DNA from: Gammaproteobacteria bacterium
GTDB taxonomy: Bacteria; Pseudomonadota; Gammaproteobacteria; CAISUE01
Length of the DNA: 64,000 nucleotides
Direction: 5' to 3'
NCBI GenBank assembly: GCA_021156105.1
Contig: JAJNBD010000008.1
Span: 62,001-126,000 of the forward strand
The notes beneath the pieces are model-generated. The model searched no databases, had not been told where the DNA came from, and saw only the letters and a list, made by a program, of their open reading frames with translations. The translations under genes were made by a program, and so were the position numbers. Below are positions 1 to 8,613 of this stretch, piece by piece. How positions within the stretch are numbered: position 1 is the stretch's first letter; each line of letters starts with the position of its first letter.

Positions 1-334
1 CGACCCAATTCCAGGTATGACTCATATCGATGTATTAAAATTATTTGAAAAAGATCCGCAAACGGAAGCCATCATCATGGTGGGTGAAATTGGTGGTACG
101 GCAGAAGAAGAAGCAGCGGCGTTTATTAAAGAAAATATTACTAAACCTGTGGTTTCTTATATTGCAGGTGTTACGGCGCCAGCGGGTAAGCGTATGGGGC
201 ATGCCGGTGCAATTATTTCTGGTGGTAAGGGAACTGCTGCAGAGAAATTTGCTGCGCTTGAAGCGGCGGGTGTTCGCACTGTGAAATCACCTGCAGAATT
301 AGGCAAAACTGTTAAAGAAGTTTTAGGTCGATAA
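1..334 (+). CDS. sucD: Succinyl-CoA synthetase alpha subunit, C-terminal part (cut by window edge)
   Basis: This is the C-terminal third of the ADP/GDP-forming succinate-CoA ligase alpha subunit, a cytosolic TCA-cycle enzyme that makes ATP or GTP from succinyl-CoA with the SucC beta subunit. The frame is open from base 2 and reads [10 protein letters not shown], matching the GGDPIPG stretch of SucD, followed by [14 protein letters not shown]. The catalytic phosphohistidine lies in [13 protein letters not shown], near base 200. The true start and any sucC upstream are outside the window. A perfect 7-bp hairpin follows the stop. Identification is secure; the ATG at base 17 is internal and not the real start. 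Confidence 0.95.
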   Translation, partial: DPIPGMTHIDVLKLFEKDPQTEAIIMVGEIGGTAEEEAAAFIKENITKPVVSYIAGVTAPAGKRMGHAGAIISGGKGTAAEKFAALEAAGVRTVKSPAELGKTVKEVLGR

Positions 335-376
335 AATTAGAACCGCGAGCCTCAGCAAGCGGTTAATAAAATAAAT

Positions 377-395
377 CCGGCGCGTAAAGCGCCGG
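377..395 (+). terminator. GC-rich hairpin after sucD
   Basis: CCGGCGC, five-base loop GTAAA, GCGCCGG: a perfect 7-bp stem 43 bases after the sucD stop. There is no T-run behind it, so it may stabilise the mRNA 3' end or be a REP-like element rather than a classical Rho-independent terminator. Confidence 0.5.
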
Positions 396-454
396 GTGAG
401 GGAGGCAATACTCGGCTTGGAAAAGTCGATATTGCTTTTATCTCTCATCCCTAA

Positions 455-477
455 CCCTTCTCCTTAATGGGGAAGGG
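455..477. repeat. REP-like imperfect palindrome
   Basis: CCCTTCTCC, loop TTAAT, GGGGAAGGG: a 9-bp inverted repeat with one mismatch, in the sucD-ispB spacer. It resembles the dispersed CCCTAACCCTTCTCC-type repeats of many gammaproteobacteria. The upstream in-frame ATG of ispB at 467 lies inside it, which argues against that start. Confidence 0.5.
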
Positions 478-499
478 AAGGTCTATAGCCATAACTGTT

Positions 500-1468
500 A
501 TGAATTTAAACGCTATCAAAGCATTAATTCAAGACTCTCTCGATGATGTTGAAGATGTTATCGATGAGCAGCTTAATTCCCCTGTCTCTTTGATTAAAGA
601 GATCTCAACGCATCTTATTCGCTCAGGCGGTAAGCGTATTCGACCCATGCTGGTCATTTTAGTCTATCATGCATATGGCTGCGAGGGTCGTGCAGATATT
701 ATGCTAGCTGCGGCATTAGAGTTAATCCATGCAGCAACTTTATTGCATGATGATGTGGTTGATAATTCTAAAATGCGCCGTAATGAAGCAACGGCGAGTG
801 CTATTTGGGATAATTCTGCGGCTGTACTTGTTGGTGATTTTTTATATTCTCGAGCTTTTCAATTAATTGTTGGTGTACAAGATTTTTCTGTGCTGAGTAT
901 GCTGGCAAGTTCAACAAATATTGTGGCGACAGGTGAAGTATTGCAATTACAAAATCGCCATAATCCTGATATTTCAGAAGATAACTACATTGATGTTTTG
1001 CGTTATAAAACAGGCGCATTATTTTCTGCGGCAACTCAAGCCGGCGCTATTGCGGCGCTTCGTCCAGAAGAAGAAATAAAGCTAATGGCGGAATTTGGTG
1101 AAGCACTGGGGATCGCTTTTCAGCTGGCGGATGATCGTTTGGATTACTGCGCTGACCCTGAAACGCTTGGGAAAAATTTAGGCGATGATTTAGCCGATGG
1201 TAAAATTACCATGCCATTGTTACACGCATTAAAAAATGCTAATGCTAATGATAAAAATTTTATTCGCCAGGCAATTATGACTGGAGACCGCGAGAGCCTA
1301 CCGCGGCTACAACAAATAATTCAAGCGTGTGATAGTTTGAATTACACTTCCATGTTGGCAAAACGTTATGTGGAAAAAGCCAATAATTGTTTGCAAATTC
1401 TTCAAGATGGCCCTTACAAAGAAGCCTTGTCTGCTTTGACGGACTTGGTCGTTAATCGTCAAGCTTAG
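500..1468 (+). CDS. ispB: Octaprenyl-diphosphate synthase (IspB-type polyprenyl synthetase)
   Basis: Trans-long-chain prenyl diphosphate synthase that extends farnesyl diphosphate with isopentenyl units to make the ubiquinone side chain; cytosolic. The protein (322 residues from this start) shows GGKRIRPM, the first aspartate motif LLHDDVVD (Asp84, Asp85, Asp88), GDFLYSRAF, GEVLQLQN and the second aspartate motif DDRLD (Asp211, Asp212, Asp215), then GKNLGDDLADGK. Length matches E. coli IspB (323). I chose ATG 500 because the residues MNLNAIKAL align with the IspB start, while the in-frame ATG at 467 falls in a palindrome. Neither start has a strong Shine-Dalgarno. Chain length (C40 or other) cannot be read from the sequence. 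Confidence 0.93.
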   Translation: MNLNAIKALIQDSLDDVEDVIDEQLNSPVSLIKEISTHLIRSGGKRIRPMLVILVYHAYGCEGRADIMLAAALELIHAATLLHDDVVDNSKMRRNEATASAIWDNSAAVLVGDFLYSRAFQLIVGVQDFSVLSMLASSTNIVATGEVLQLQNRHNPDISEDNYIDVLRYKTGALFSAATQAGAIAALRPEEEIKLMAEFGEALGIAFQLADDRLDYCADPETLGKNLGDDLADGKITMPLLHALKNANANDKNFIRQAIMTGDRESLPRLQQIIQACDSLNYTSMLAKRYVEKANNCLQILQDGPYKEALSALTDLVVNRQA

Positions 1469-1555
1469 TTTCTTTATTCTATTTAATATTTAAATACCAG
1501 AATAACAGGCAGCGGCCTTTCCCCCTACAGTAGAGGGATATCAAGCCTGTTTAAA

Positions 1556-2482
1556 TTAATGATTCGCTGGAGCGCCTGGTGTGGGTATAGGAGCTGGATT
1601 TTGAGGCGTTGGTGGTGGTGCAGGATTAATTGGCGGCAAAGGTGTACCTGTATAAACAGGATTGTTAGCCCCTGGCCCATAAAGCTGTTGGTTGAGCACT
1701 GAGTTATAGGTAGGGTTATTGTTCGAGACTTGTCCTGGCGGAACAAAGCTTGGCTGGTTGTTATTGCTAACTAAGCTCTGTGCCATTTGTGCTAATTGTT
1801 GAGCAAGTTGTAAGCGTGCTATTTCAGTAGCCTGGTTTGATTGAGTATTTGTGCTGGCTGCTGGGTTTGTATTGTTGCCTGCAGCATAGCCAGGGTTAAT
1901 TGGTGGGGTGTCTGTTGGTTTACTAGCTGCGTTAGAGGCTGCTGGCGCAGGTGTGGCGCTAACAAAACTTTGTGGTGTGAGTGAGCCAGGAGGTGCAAAT
2001 GGGTTGGCTGGTGCTGAACTATTTGCTGCGGCTGGCGGCGGCTTGGTTGCCATCGTTGGCGTCGATGCTGCTGCGGTAGAGATATTGCTTGCTTTGATAG
2101 GTTGGATGACTGTTTTTTCATAATCAGGCTGCAGCAACGGAAGTGAATTAAAGTCATTAACAACTTTAGGGCACATGGTCGTTGTATTTTGCGCCATATT
2201 ATTTGCAGCTTCTTGTTGTGCTTTAGAATAAGCAGCTGTAGCATAAGTGCTGTCCATGGGGCTTGTTGCCATCGCGCTAATGACTTCGCCGACACGCATG
2301 GTAAAAGTTGAAATGGGCTGGCCACAGACCTGTGCAGCACCTGCTAAAACCCCTGCTTGTTTTGCAAAGGAAACTGCTGATGAATCATCTGCAGTTGCAG
2401 ATGCGAAGAAGCTACATAAACTAGCGCAAGCTATAAAGCTAACAGTAAATTTTACAGGCTTATGCAACATATGGATCAGCAT
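1556..2482 (-). CDS. Secreted proline/asparagine-rich protein of unknown function
   Basis: I do not recognise a family. The N-terminus has a basic start and a hydrophobic Sec signal peptide (VKFTVSFIACASLCSFFASATA) with probable cleavage before DDSSAV. Residues ~30-120 are a mixed-composition domain with two cysteines (AAQVCGQPIS, TTMCPKVVNDF); from ~125 onward the chain is low-complexity, rich in Pro, Asn, Ala, Ser and Gln, ending in repeated PPINPAPPP/NPAPIPTP runs. Such tails often span the periplasm or bind the cell wall. The start overlaps the end of mlaA by 23 bases and a GGAG at 2489-2492 sits 6 bases before this ATG, so the two genes are probably translationally coupled. Link to lipid transport is inference from position only. 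Confidence 0.8.
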   Translation of the reverse strand: MLIHMLHKPVKFTVSFIACASLCSFFASATADDSSAVSFAKQAGVLAGAAQVCGQPISTFTMRVGEVISAMATSPMDSTYATAAYSKAQQEAANNMAQNTTTMCPKVVNDFNSLPLLQPDYEKTVIQPIKASNISTAAASTPTMATKPPPAAANSSAPANPFAPPGSLTPQSFVSATPAPAASNAASKPTDTPPINPGYAAGNNTNPAASTNTQSNQATEIARLQLAQQLAQMAQSLVSNNNQPSFVPPGQVSNNNPTYNSVLNQQLYGPGANNPVYTGTPLPPINPAPPPTPQNPAPIPTPGAPANH

Positions 2483-3191
2483 CATCTACTCCGTTGTTTT
2501 CGCTAGCGCTTTCCCCAAGGTTTTGGGTTAATACATAAGAGCGTCGCTGCAAATAAGCATTACGTTGGAAAGTATAAGGATCAACAGCTGCTTGGTTGAC
2601 GACTTCTTGGAACTGTAAAAGCTGCGCACGGGTTTGCACAAAATTTAAAATAACTAAACCGTTTCTGAGTGGCACGTCTTCAATATAAGGGTAAACGCTA
2701 AAACCAAGGGTGTCTACGCCAAAGCCGAAGGTATCTCGTACCGTGCTTGGGCCAAGAAAAGGAATAACAAAATAATTAGAATTCCGAAAACCATATTTTG
2801 CCATCGTCGTACCAAAATCATTATAGTGCGGTGTTAAGCCAATCTTGCTAGCCACATCAAATAAACCAAACACGCCTAAAGTGCTATTAACTAAAAGTCG
2901 CCAAGTATCATGTGTGCCATCATAGAGTTTGAATTGCAAAAGATCATTAGCAATAGTAGGGACGACTGCTAAGTTATTAAAAAAGTTACTTACGCCTTGT
3001 TCGGCAAAGTCAGGCATAACAGTTTTGTAAATAGTTGCAACAGGCTTATAAATAACTTTATCAACCGTTTGGTTCATGGCGAATGTATGACGGTTAAAGC
3101 TTTCATAAGGATCATTGCTGGTATTGTCAGCAAAGGCGCTAAGGTTCAGCGCTAATAAACTAAAGAAAAAAAACTTTTGAAAAGACGACAT
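2460..3191 (-). CDS. mlaA: MlaA/VacJ outer-membrane lipid asymmetry protein
   Basis: MlaA sits in the outer membrane with a porin and removes mislocalised phospholipids from the outer leaflet, handing them to MlaC and the MlaFEDB complex. Recognised by NDPYESFNRHTFAMNQTVD, the VSNFFNNL segment, GVFGLFDVASKIGL, DFGTTMAKYGF and the FLGPSTVRD signature. It has a signal peptide (MSSFQKFFFFSLLALNLSAFA) but no lipobox cysteine, unlike the E. coli lipoprotein. Start M9 of the long frame was chosen: GAGA lies 8 bases upstream, whereas the upstream ATG at 3215 abuts its purine run and lies at the predicted transcription start. mlaE and mlaF homologues are in this window at 59.5-61.4 kb, far from mlaA. 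Confidence 0.93.
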   Translation of the reverse strand: MSSFQKFFFFSLLALNLSAFADNTSNDPYESFNRHTFAMNQTVDKVIYKPVATIYKTVMPDFAEQGVSNFFNNLAVVPTIANDLLQFKLYDGTHDTWRLLVNSTLGVFGLFDVASKIGLTPHYNDFGTTMAKYGFRNSNYFVIPFLGPSTVRDTFGFGVDTLGFSVYPYIEDVPLRNGLVILNFVQTRAQLLQFQEVVNQAAVDPYTFQRNAYLQRRSYVLTQNLGESASENNGVDDADPYVA

Positions 3192-3222
3192 GATGAGATT
3201 CTCTGGCTTAAGCATGCCTCTT

Positions 3223-3228
3223 ATTATA
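3223..3228 (-). promoter_or_regulatory. -10 box for mlaA operon
   Basis: A perfect TATAAT on the minus strand, about 31 bases before the chosen mlaA start. No convincing -35 is seen at 16-18 bases spacing. Confidence 0.45.
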
Positions 3229-3345
3229 CCTATTTTTAAAAGAAGAGAAATGGGTAGAGGGGGATGGGGTAGATGAGTTGGTTGTTCTATTTTTGAGCAT
3301 AATACTTTATGATAGAATCTTTGGAGAACACACTAGGAAAGTTTT

Positions 3346-4008
3346 ATGGCTCATACCGCCCGTCTTATCGCTATTACCAAACCTATTGCTGAAGATCTTA
3401 ATGAAATGACTGCCGAAGACCTTGTGGTCTATATGGCCCGAGTTTCTTCCCCTAAAAATCAATACAACACTGAAACAGCACCAAAGCTGTTGAAATTTTT
3501 ATTGCGTGAAGGTCATGTGAGTCCTTTCCAAATGGTAACGGTTTCTTTAGAACTGACGACCACACGTGCAGTAAGCCGTCAGCTTATTCGGCATCGCAGT
3601 TTGAATGTTCAAGAATATAGTGGGCGCTATGCAAAAATGTCTGAACAAATGGTGCCACAAGAGTGCCGCTTGCAAGATAAAACCAATCGACAAAAATCCC
3701 TTGAAACAGATGATCCAAAGCTGCATGCAATGTGGGACGAAGCACAAAAGAAAGTTTGGGATACAGCGATGCAAGCTTATGAAGACGCATTGGCTAATGG
3801 CGTAGCCAAAGAGGTTGCGCGTTCTTTGCTGCCAGAAGGGTTGGTCGAAAGCCGTCTTTATATTACTGCTACTTTGCGTGATTTAATGTTTTATTTAAAG
3901 CAGCGCTTAGGTAATGGTACGCAAAAAGAGCATTGCCAACTTGCGCAAGCAATTGCTGATGCGGTACGCCCACATTTCCCTAATACTTTTGAAGCTATGG
4001 AGTTTTAG
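3346..4008 (+). CDS. thyX: Flavin-dependent thymidylate synthase ThyX
   Basis: Converts dUMP to dTMP using FAD, NADPH and methylene-tetrahydrofolate, regenerating tetrahydrofolate directly. The ThyX signature RHR-X7-S is present as RHRSLNVQEYSGRY (Arg82, His83, Arg84, Ser92), and the flanking HVSPFQMVTVSLELTTTRAVSRQLIRH fits the family, as does LYITATLRDLMFYLKQRL near the C-terminus. 220 residues, normal family length. ThyX replaces ThyA in many bacteria with reduced or parasitic lifestyles; whether thyA is absent here cannot be judged from this window. Single gene in its own transcription unit, convergent with the ankyrin gene downstream (35-base gap). Confidence 0.95.
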   Translation: MAHTARLIAITKPIAEDLNEMTAEDLVVYMARVSSPKNQYNTETAPKLLKFLLREGHVSPFQMVTVSLELTTTRAVSRQLIRHRSLNVQEYSGRYAKMSEQMVPQECRLQDKTNRQKSLETDDPKLHAMWDEAQKKVWDTAMQAYEDALANGVAKEVARSLLPEGLVESRLYITATLRDLMFYLKQRLGNGTQKEHCQLAQAIADAVRPHFPNTFEAMEF

Positions 4009-4043
4009 AATGCCTAAGGCCATGCGCAATAAACGCTTAAGTT

Positions 4044-5570
4044 TTATTGTGCGTGGTTACGGCAGGGTTTTTTGTAGCGTCTTGAAGGAGGTTTTTCGTC
4101 AATGTCATCCCTAGTTATACATAATTTTTCTACAAATAATTGATGTATTTTAAGGGCTGTTTCTGAAGATAAAGGGAATTTTTCTGCACAATGTAAAACC
4201 TGCCAAGCGGTTTTTCCTTCACTATTTCTTAAAGTGGTATTTGCCCCTGCATACAAGAGCGCTTCAATAATGAGATAGCTTGTTTTTTGGCAAGCAAGGT
4301 GTAAAGCTGTATTGCCATGAATATCTTGTGAATCTATTGGTACATGATTCGACAACAAAATTTTTGCTGTTTCTACATTATTTGCGATAGCTGCTAAGTG
4401 CAACGCGGTTTGCTTTGTTTGAATGTCAGTTGTGCTGAGAATTGCTGGAGATTCTTTCAGCATTGTTTCGACTTTGCTTGCTTGCCCATGAGAAACTTCT
4501 TGTTGAAAGACAGCTTCGAGTTCTTTCGTGGTGAAAGCTTGTCTAATTTTTATTTGCCCTTCTAAGGCTGCGTTAAGAATACTTTTGCCTGTAAAAATCT
4601 CTGCTTGTTTTAATAGGACTTGCTTCTCCTCATCATTAAGTGCTTCCTCCTCTTTGGTTTCAATATATTTACGGTGGTTTAAAATATAGTTTTCTTTTAA
4701 GGTTTTCAGTAATAAAGGAAGATTTTTTTTATTAGCCACAATTTCACATAGTGTTGTTTTTCGAGGGGTTACTAGCCTAAGCGCCGCATCGGTATTGCCA
4801 CAGAAGTAATCTTGCTTAGCCTTTTCATCCCGCCAGGGTATGATGTTCATGTCTTCAAGGTGGTTTTCAAGCTTATTTTTTGAAAAGTAAGCAAGCTTAA
4901 GGGGTGTGTCTCCCCAATTGTCTTCAATTAATATTTTTGCTCCGGCTTGAACAAGGAGAGTGGCCGTCTCAATATCACCTAATAGGCAGGCGTAGTGCAA
5001 GGCGGTGCGACCATCTCGATCACGCACATTAACATCCAAAGAAGCTTCTCCAGTGAGTTTTAAGTCGATTAAGTATTTTGCCATCTCGGTATCGCGTAAC
5101 GAACAGGCAAGGATTAAGGTTGTTTGGTTAAATAATGTTTTTGCATTAAAGTTAATATCTTTTTTGTATTGTTTAGCTGATTTGATAAAGCATCGCATCG
5201 CATCTAGTCTTTGCCAGCCGGCTAAAAAAAGTATTGGGGTATCACCATTTTCATCGACTAAATTTACATCCGCATAGGGCATGAATGCATCAATAAGTTC
5301 TTTATATTGATGGGCGGTCCTGACGCTGTAATGCAAACCATTATATTTTTCTGTGGCAAAAATATCCCGTTGTGCAATATTTTTGACGAGAAATAAAATT
5401 TCAGACGGTGTAAGGCTGGCGCGAACTTCCTTAGTCTTGTTATCAAATAAGCTTTGAATGGAGCGGTCTTCTGATAGATAAGGTGTAAGCTTAGTGGCGA
5501 TAATGAGTGTGCGGTTCAGCAGGTCTGATGTTGTTTTAAGCTGTTCAAGAGTGATTTCATTTTTAGGCAT
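4044..5570 (-). CDS. Ankyrin-repeat protein, candidate host-directed effector
   Basis: About 508 residues with two ankyrin clusters separated by a helical linker. The first cluster holds NGDTPILFLAGWQRLDAMRCF, NQTTLILACSLRDTEMAKYLI, DGRTALHYACLLGDIETATLLVQAGA and GDTPLKLAYFSKN. The second holds KQTALHLAAIANNVETAKILLSNHVPI, GNTALHLACQKTSYLIIEALLYAGAN and GKTAWQVLH. No catalytic domain, signal peptide or membrane segment is visible. Start: the longest frame begins with TTG at 5669, but the ATG at 5570 (MPKNEITLEQ) has GGA 6 bases upstream and opens the protein with a soluble helical domain. Ankyrin proteins of this kind are frequent type IV effectors in Legionellales; that role is inferred. Convergent with thyX. 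Confidence 0.8.
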   Translation of the reverse strand: MPKNEITLEQLKTTSDLLNRTLIIATKLTPYLSEDRSIQSLFDNKTKEVRASLTPSEILFLVKNIAQRDIFATEKYNGLHYSVRTAHQYKELIDAFMPYADVNLVDENGDTPILFLAGWQRLDAMRCFIKSAKQYKKDINFNAKTLFNQTTLILACSLRDTEMAKYLIDLKLTGEASLDVNVRDRDGRTALHYACLLGDIETATLLVQAGAKILIEDNWGDTPLKLAYFSKNKLENHLEDMNIIPWRDEKAKQDYFCGNTDAALRLVTPRKTTLCEIVANKKNLPLLLKTLKENYILNHRKYIETKEEEALNDEEKQVLLKQAEIFTGKSILNAALEGQIKIRQAFTTKELEAVFQQEVSHGQASKVETMLKESPAILSTTDIQTKQTALHLAAIANNVETAKILLSNHVPIDSQDIHGNTALHLACQKTSYLIIEALLYAGANTTLRNSEGKTAWQVLHCAEKFPLSSETALKIHQLFVEKLCITRDDIDEKPPSRRYKKPCRNHAQ

Positions 5571-5856
5571 AAAACGTCCGTACGGATTAATAATTATTTG
5601 TATTTTATGGCAAGCGTTTAAATTTAAAATGCCCTTGGTTGAAATGGTTAAGTGCAAAAAACATGCCAACTTTTTTATCCTATTTTTTACGGTTTAATAA
5701 AGCAAATTAAACCACATTGCTCTATAGTCAATTTTCATAATTGTTTGATTTTAAATGTTTTTTTTATATTTCTTTAATGGTGAATTGACAGGGTGTCTTC
5801 AAATAGCATGGCCAGAGGCGTATGCTGTAATTGGTTCATTAAATAAGGAGATTCTT

Positions 5857-7704
5857 ATGGGATTAGATAAAATAGTTTCTTCAGATTTTAATGCTGAACA
5901 GATGCAAGCCTTCTATAATCAGGTTGCACTTGAAGCGGCAGGCTGCAATTTTTTTGAAGTTCTAGAAGCGTTAGTGCCCCATCCATTTCTTGAGCAGCAA
6001 GTTCTTGACACATTGCGAGTGCTTTGGGAGCAGTCTTTTGCGATACGTATTGAGGCTACTTTCGCACAAGTTGCTAAAGAAGCTATGGAACGTTATGACT
6101 TTTTAGCCAAAGAAGAGGCAATTTCCACTCAGCAAGCTGAGGAGGTTAAGCAAAGTTTGCAAGGGTTAATCGGTGAGGCTCATGCTGACTTGGAAGCCTA
6201 TCTTGAACGATACATGGAGCGCATTGATAAGGATACAGAAGATTATCAACGCTATGAAATATATCGCCGAAATCTTAAGGTGCATATAGACAGTTTCCGA
6301 AGAGAAATTGAGCGGCTTAATGCTGAAGAGTTAAGGCGAAGTTTGCGGCGAAAAGAGGAGGCATTGGAAAGATTTCTCCAAAGGATAGCGGTAATCGATG
6401 AAGAAGTATATGAACTGAACCTGTATATTGCCGCGATGCGTGAAAAAAAAGGTGAGTCTTTGCGAGCTTTAGCTTACTTTTTAAGAAGTCGAGAAGCAAC
6501 TTTTGAGCTGACTCAGCCTGATTTGCCAAGGCTGCCACTGCCTTTGCGGAAAGTGTTTTTATCAGAAAGTTTAGATGATTTAATAAAAGCTGGTTGCCAA
6601 TTGCAGAAGCCTGACCGTGTTGCTGCATTGAAAGATGAGTTAGCCGCGCTTCAATCAGAAACGGATTTCTCACAAAAAGAGACTAAATCAAAAGAAATTC
6701 AACGAAAAATGCAGGAGGCATTTGAAGAAGAGTATGGCGTACAAGTTAGCAAAGTTTTTAGTAAGTTTTCTCCACGTGTTAGCCCAAATCATGCTGGTGA
6801 AGATAAGAAATCACTGTTATTAACTAGCTTGGAGCAGCATCATGCGCCAGCAGCGCTCTACTTGTTGAGCGTCGGGGCTTCTCCTCTGCAGAGTGATTCA
6901 AAAGGTTTAACGCCATTAAAAGTGGTAGAAAAAGAAGGTTATTTAAGTGTTTTTTCTGCGATGAGCGCAAGGCAGCAATTGGACGAAAAGTATCCTCATG
7001 TAACAGAAATCAATCGACTGGAAGCAACTAAAGCGGAAGTGGGATACACTAAAGTTAATCAAATGATGATTAAAAAGTTAAAGCAGCAGCGAGTTACTTC
7101 ACCTATGCAAGGAATGGAGCAGCCTAGCCAATTTCGCCAAGACTTTCATGCAGTTTTAAAAGATTTCCGCTGCCTTGTAGCGGGTGATTTACAGAAAGGC
7201 AAACTTGCAAGATTTTTTCATGATTTGAGCAAAGAATATATTGAGATTATGCGCAAGGAATATATTTATTTGCATGATCAATGGCTGCGTGCTTATTGGC
7301 AAACAAGTGACCAAGAGTTAGTTCAACATATTTCAGGCACAACTTTTTCGCCCTTATTGCAGACGGCTGATGAGCGTTATCAATCTATTTTCCAAAGGCT
7401 TCATCAGATTGCTTTGTGTTATGAAACCCAAAAAGGTTATGGCAAACACCCTGAAGCAGCTACCCAGCCTGATGCAATGGCGTTGATGCAAAAGACACTT
7501 GATGCACAGAAAAAATTGATTCAAAATCAGCATAGGACAATTGAAATATTAACGGAAAAGCTATCTAGCCTTAGCGCGGATCGATATGTGTTGCCTATTG
7601 AGTCTATCATGTCAAGTGAGGCAGGAGTCGCAAGCCCAATTCCTGGATCTGGGGCTTTGCATGATATGAGAGGGGATGGGGCCGTGGTAACTTTTTTTCA
7701 TTAA
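5857..7704 (+). CDS. Coiled-coil protein with a short ankyrin pair, effector candidate
   Basis: About 615 residues, soluble and highly charged. Residues ~60-230 are long predicted coiled coils (for example EVKQSLQGLIGEAHADLEAY, RRSLRRKEEALERFLQRI). Around residues 325-365 there is one recognisable ankyrin-like pair (KKSLLLTSLEQHHAPAALYLLSVGASP followed by KGLTPLKVVEKEGYLSVFSAM). A second helical region and a short coiled coil (KTLDAQKKLIQNQHRTIEIL) precede a low-complexity end. The start at 5857 is set by a strong AAGGAG six bases upstream; the longer frame from 5755 has no such site. It diverges from the ankyrin gene at 4044-5570. I recognise no enzyme; host-interaction function is inference from architecture. 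Confidence 0.8.
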   Translation: MGLDKIVSSDFNAEQMQAFYNQVALEAAGCNFFEVLEALVPHPFLEQQVLDTLRVLWEQSFAIRIEATFAQVAKEAMERYDFLAKEEAISTQQAEEVKQSLQGLIGEAHADLEAYLERYMERIDKDTEDYQRYEIYRRNLKVHIDSFRREIERLNAEELRRSLRRKEEALERFLQRIAVIDEEVYELNLYIAAMREKKGESLRALAYFLRSREATFELTQPDLPRLPLPLRKVFLSESLDDLIKAGCQLQKPDRVAALKDELAALQSETDFSQKETKSKEIQRKMQEAFEEEYGVQVSKVFSKFSPRVSPNHAGEDKKSLLLTSLEQHHAPAALYLLSVGASPLQSDSKGLTPLKVVEKEGYLSVFSAMSARQQLDEKYPHVTEINRLEATKAEVGYTKVNQMMIKKLKQQRVTSPMQGMEQPSQFRQDFHAVLKDFRCLVAGDLQKGKLARFFHDLSKEYIEIMRKEYIYLHDQWLRAYWQTSDQELVQHISGTTFSPLLQTADERYQSIFQRLHQIALCYETQKGYGKHPEAATQPDAMALMQKTLDAQKKLIQNQHRTIEILTEKLSSLSADRYVLPIESIMSSEAGVASPIPGSGALHDMRGDGAVVTFFH

Positions 7705-7762
7705 TAAAACACATGGGTTAGAAAGGCGCTAAATGAAAAGTAGAATAAGTTTTGCCAACGCT

Positions 7763-7784
7763 AGGGCGAGTTTTGGCTCGCCCT
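7763..7784. terminator. Perfect hairpin after the coiled-coil gene
   Basis: AGGGCGAG, loop TTTTGG, CTCGCCCT: an 8-bp perfect stem 59 bases after the stop at 7704. It is followed by AAAT rather than a T-run on the plus strand, so termination is possible but unproven. Confidence 0.5.
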
Positions 7785-7923
7785 AAATGGCTTATAGCCA
7801 CGGTTAACATCACTAGCTTTATTAAAAAGAATAAGTTATGTGGCAAAAGCAATAATGAATTAATAACTAAGTGGGCAATTCTGCTGTTTTGAAAAGAATT
7901 TTTACCATCCTTTGTAAAAAAGG

Positions 7924-7951
7924 TTGACGTTCTCATAAAATCATTTATAAT
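7924..7951 (+). promoter_or_regulatory. Sigma-70 promoter of tRNA-Asn
   Basis: TTGACG (7924-7929), 16-base spacer, perfect TATAAT (7946-7951), ending 14 bases before the mature tRNA start. A near-consensus, strong promoter suited to a stable RNA gene. Confidence 0.75.
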
Positions 7952-7965
7952 ATTGCTTCTTCAGT

Positions 7966-8041
7966 TCCTCGGTAGCTCAGTCGGTAGAGCAATTGACTGT
8001 TAATCAATGGGTCACTGGTTCGAGTCCAGTCCGAGGAGCCA
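7966..8041 (+). tRNA. tRNA-Asn (GTT anticodon)
   Basis: 76 bases including an encoded CCA. The acceptor stem TCCTCGG pairs with CCGAGGA, the D-loop contains AGTCGGTAGA, the anticodon stem-loop reads TTGACTGTTAATCAA with GTT in the centre, and the T-arm contains GGTTCGAGTCC. Very close to E. coli tRNA-Asn. Its 3' end is the integration target for the islands that follow: partial copies of the T-arm/acceptor end recur at 10283, 12362 and 14142. Confidence 0.97.
8022..8041 (+). repeat. att1: tRNA-Asn 3' end (original attachment core)
   Basis: The last 20 bases of the tRNA gene (T-arm end, acceptor stem, CCA). The core CAGTCCGAGGAG and close variants recur three more times downstream at roughly 2-kb intervals, the classical footprint of site-specific integration into a tRNA 3' end. 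Confidence 0.85.
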
Positions 8042-8300
8042 GTTTTTCATCTACTCACATCTCTTAACGTCTATTTTTTCTTTGTTTTTAATTGGTTGCT
8101 GGTTTTTTATTGTCTCTTATTGTCTATTGGTTTCTAGTAGAACCTTCGCCTAAACAGGGGGACAAAACTGGGGGACATTTATATGTTTATCAAATTGTCT
8201 CCCAGTTTATAGTTTTTAAGCGTAAAGGGGCTAGCAAGACTTCATAGAGAAAGCTGTTTTAGTCTTATTTTTTGGACCTGTTTCGATTCCTGTAATTTAC
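8042..8300 (+). repeat. Left-end island segment, copy 1
   Basis: Directly after att1 about 260 bases are repeated after att2 (10303-10550) at clear but decayed similarity: shared blocks include CATCTCTTAACGTCTATT, TATTGTCTATTGGTTTCT, GTTTATAGTTTT and GGGGCTAG. It contains the GGGGGACA arm-type repeats. No gene is visible from 8042 to 8613; the longest open frame is a 27-codon one near 8457 without support. Confidence 0.7.
8155..8205 (+). repeat. Integrase arm-type repeats, left end of island 1
   Basis: CAGGGGGACA at 8155-8164 and CTGGGGGACA at 8168-8177 (13-base period), plus an inverted copy TGTCTCCCAG at 8196-8205. G-run direct repeats of this kind close to a tRNA att core are typical binding sites for the N-terminal arm-binding domain of tyrosine integrases. 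No integrase gene is present nearby. Confidence 0.6.
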
Positions 8301-8613
8301 AATCTTTTCTTACAAACAGACCTGATTCCAAGAAGTATTTTTATTAAGTATTTCAACGGCCCTTATTAAAAACCTCTTTTTAGTTGAGTAATATACTGTA
8401 TGCTAATATTTAAGAACGTGAAAATCATACCGTTATAGGTAGTGACTAGTATCAAATATGAAGCTTACAGTTAAATACACAATCAAACTTCCTGCCCCAC
8501 TGCTTATTAACCATGCAAAGAAGAGGATGAATCTCTTTTGATCACTGTTCGTCTTGGTATGAGTTTTGCATTTTATATGAACTTTTGTAAATAAACATTC
8601 TATAAGAGCTGTT

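Noticed and set aside
45..284. Plus-strand open frame inside sucD
   Set aside because: Different frame of sucD with Lys/Arg/Leu-rich composition; sucD itself has all family motifs.
1819..2340. Minus-strand 173-codon frame in the proline-rich gene
   Set aside because: Shadow of the low-complexity secreted protein; Gln/His/Leu-rich nonsense with no ribosome-binding site.
3282..3320. thyX promoter (TTGTTC/TTGAGC with TATGAT)
   Set aside because: Spacings of 10-21 bases do not give an acceptable -35/-10 pair.
5671..5756. Long N-terminal extensions for the ankyrin and coiled-coil genes
   Set aside because: TTG or remote starts without ribosome-binding site; internal ATGs, in one case behind a strong AAGGAG, are better.
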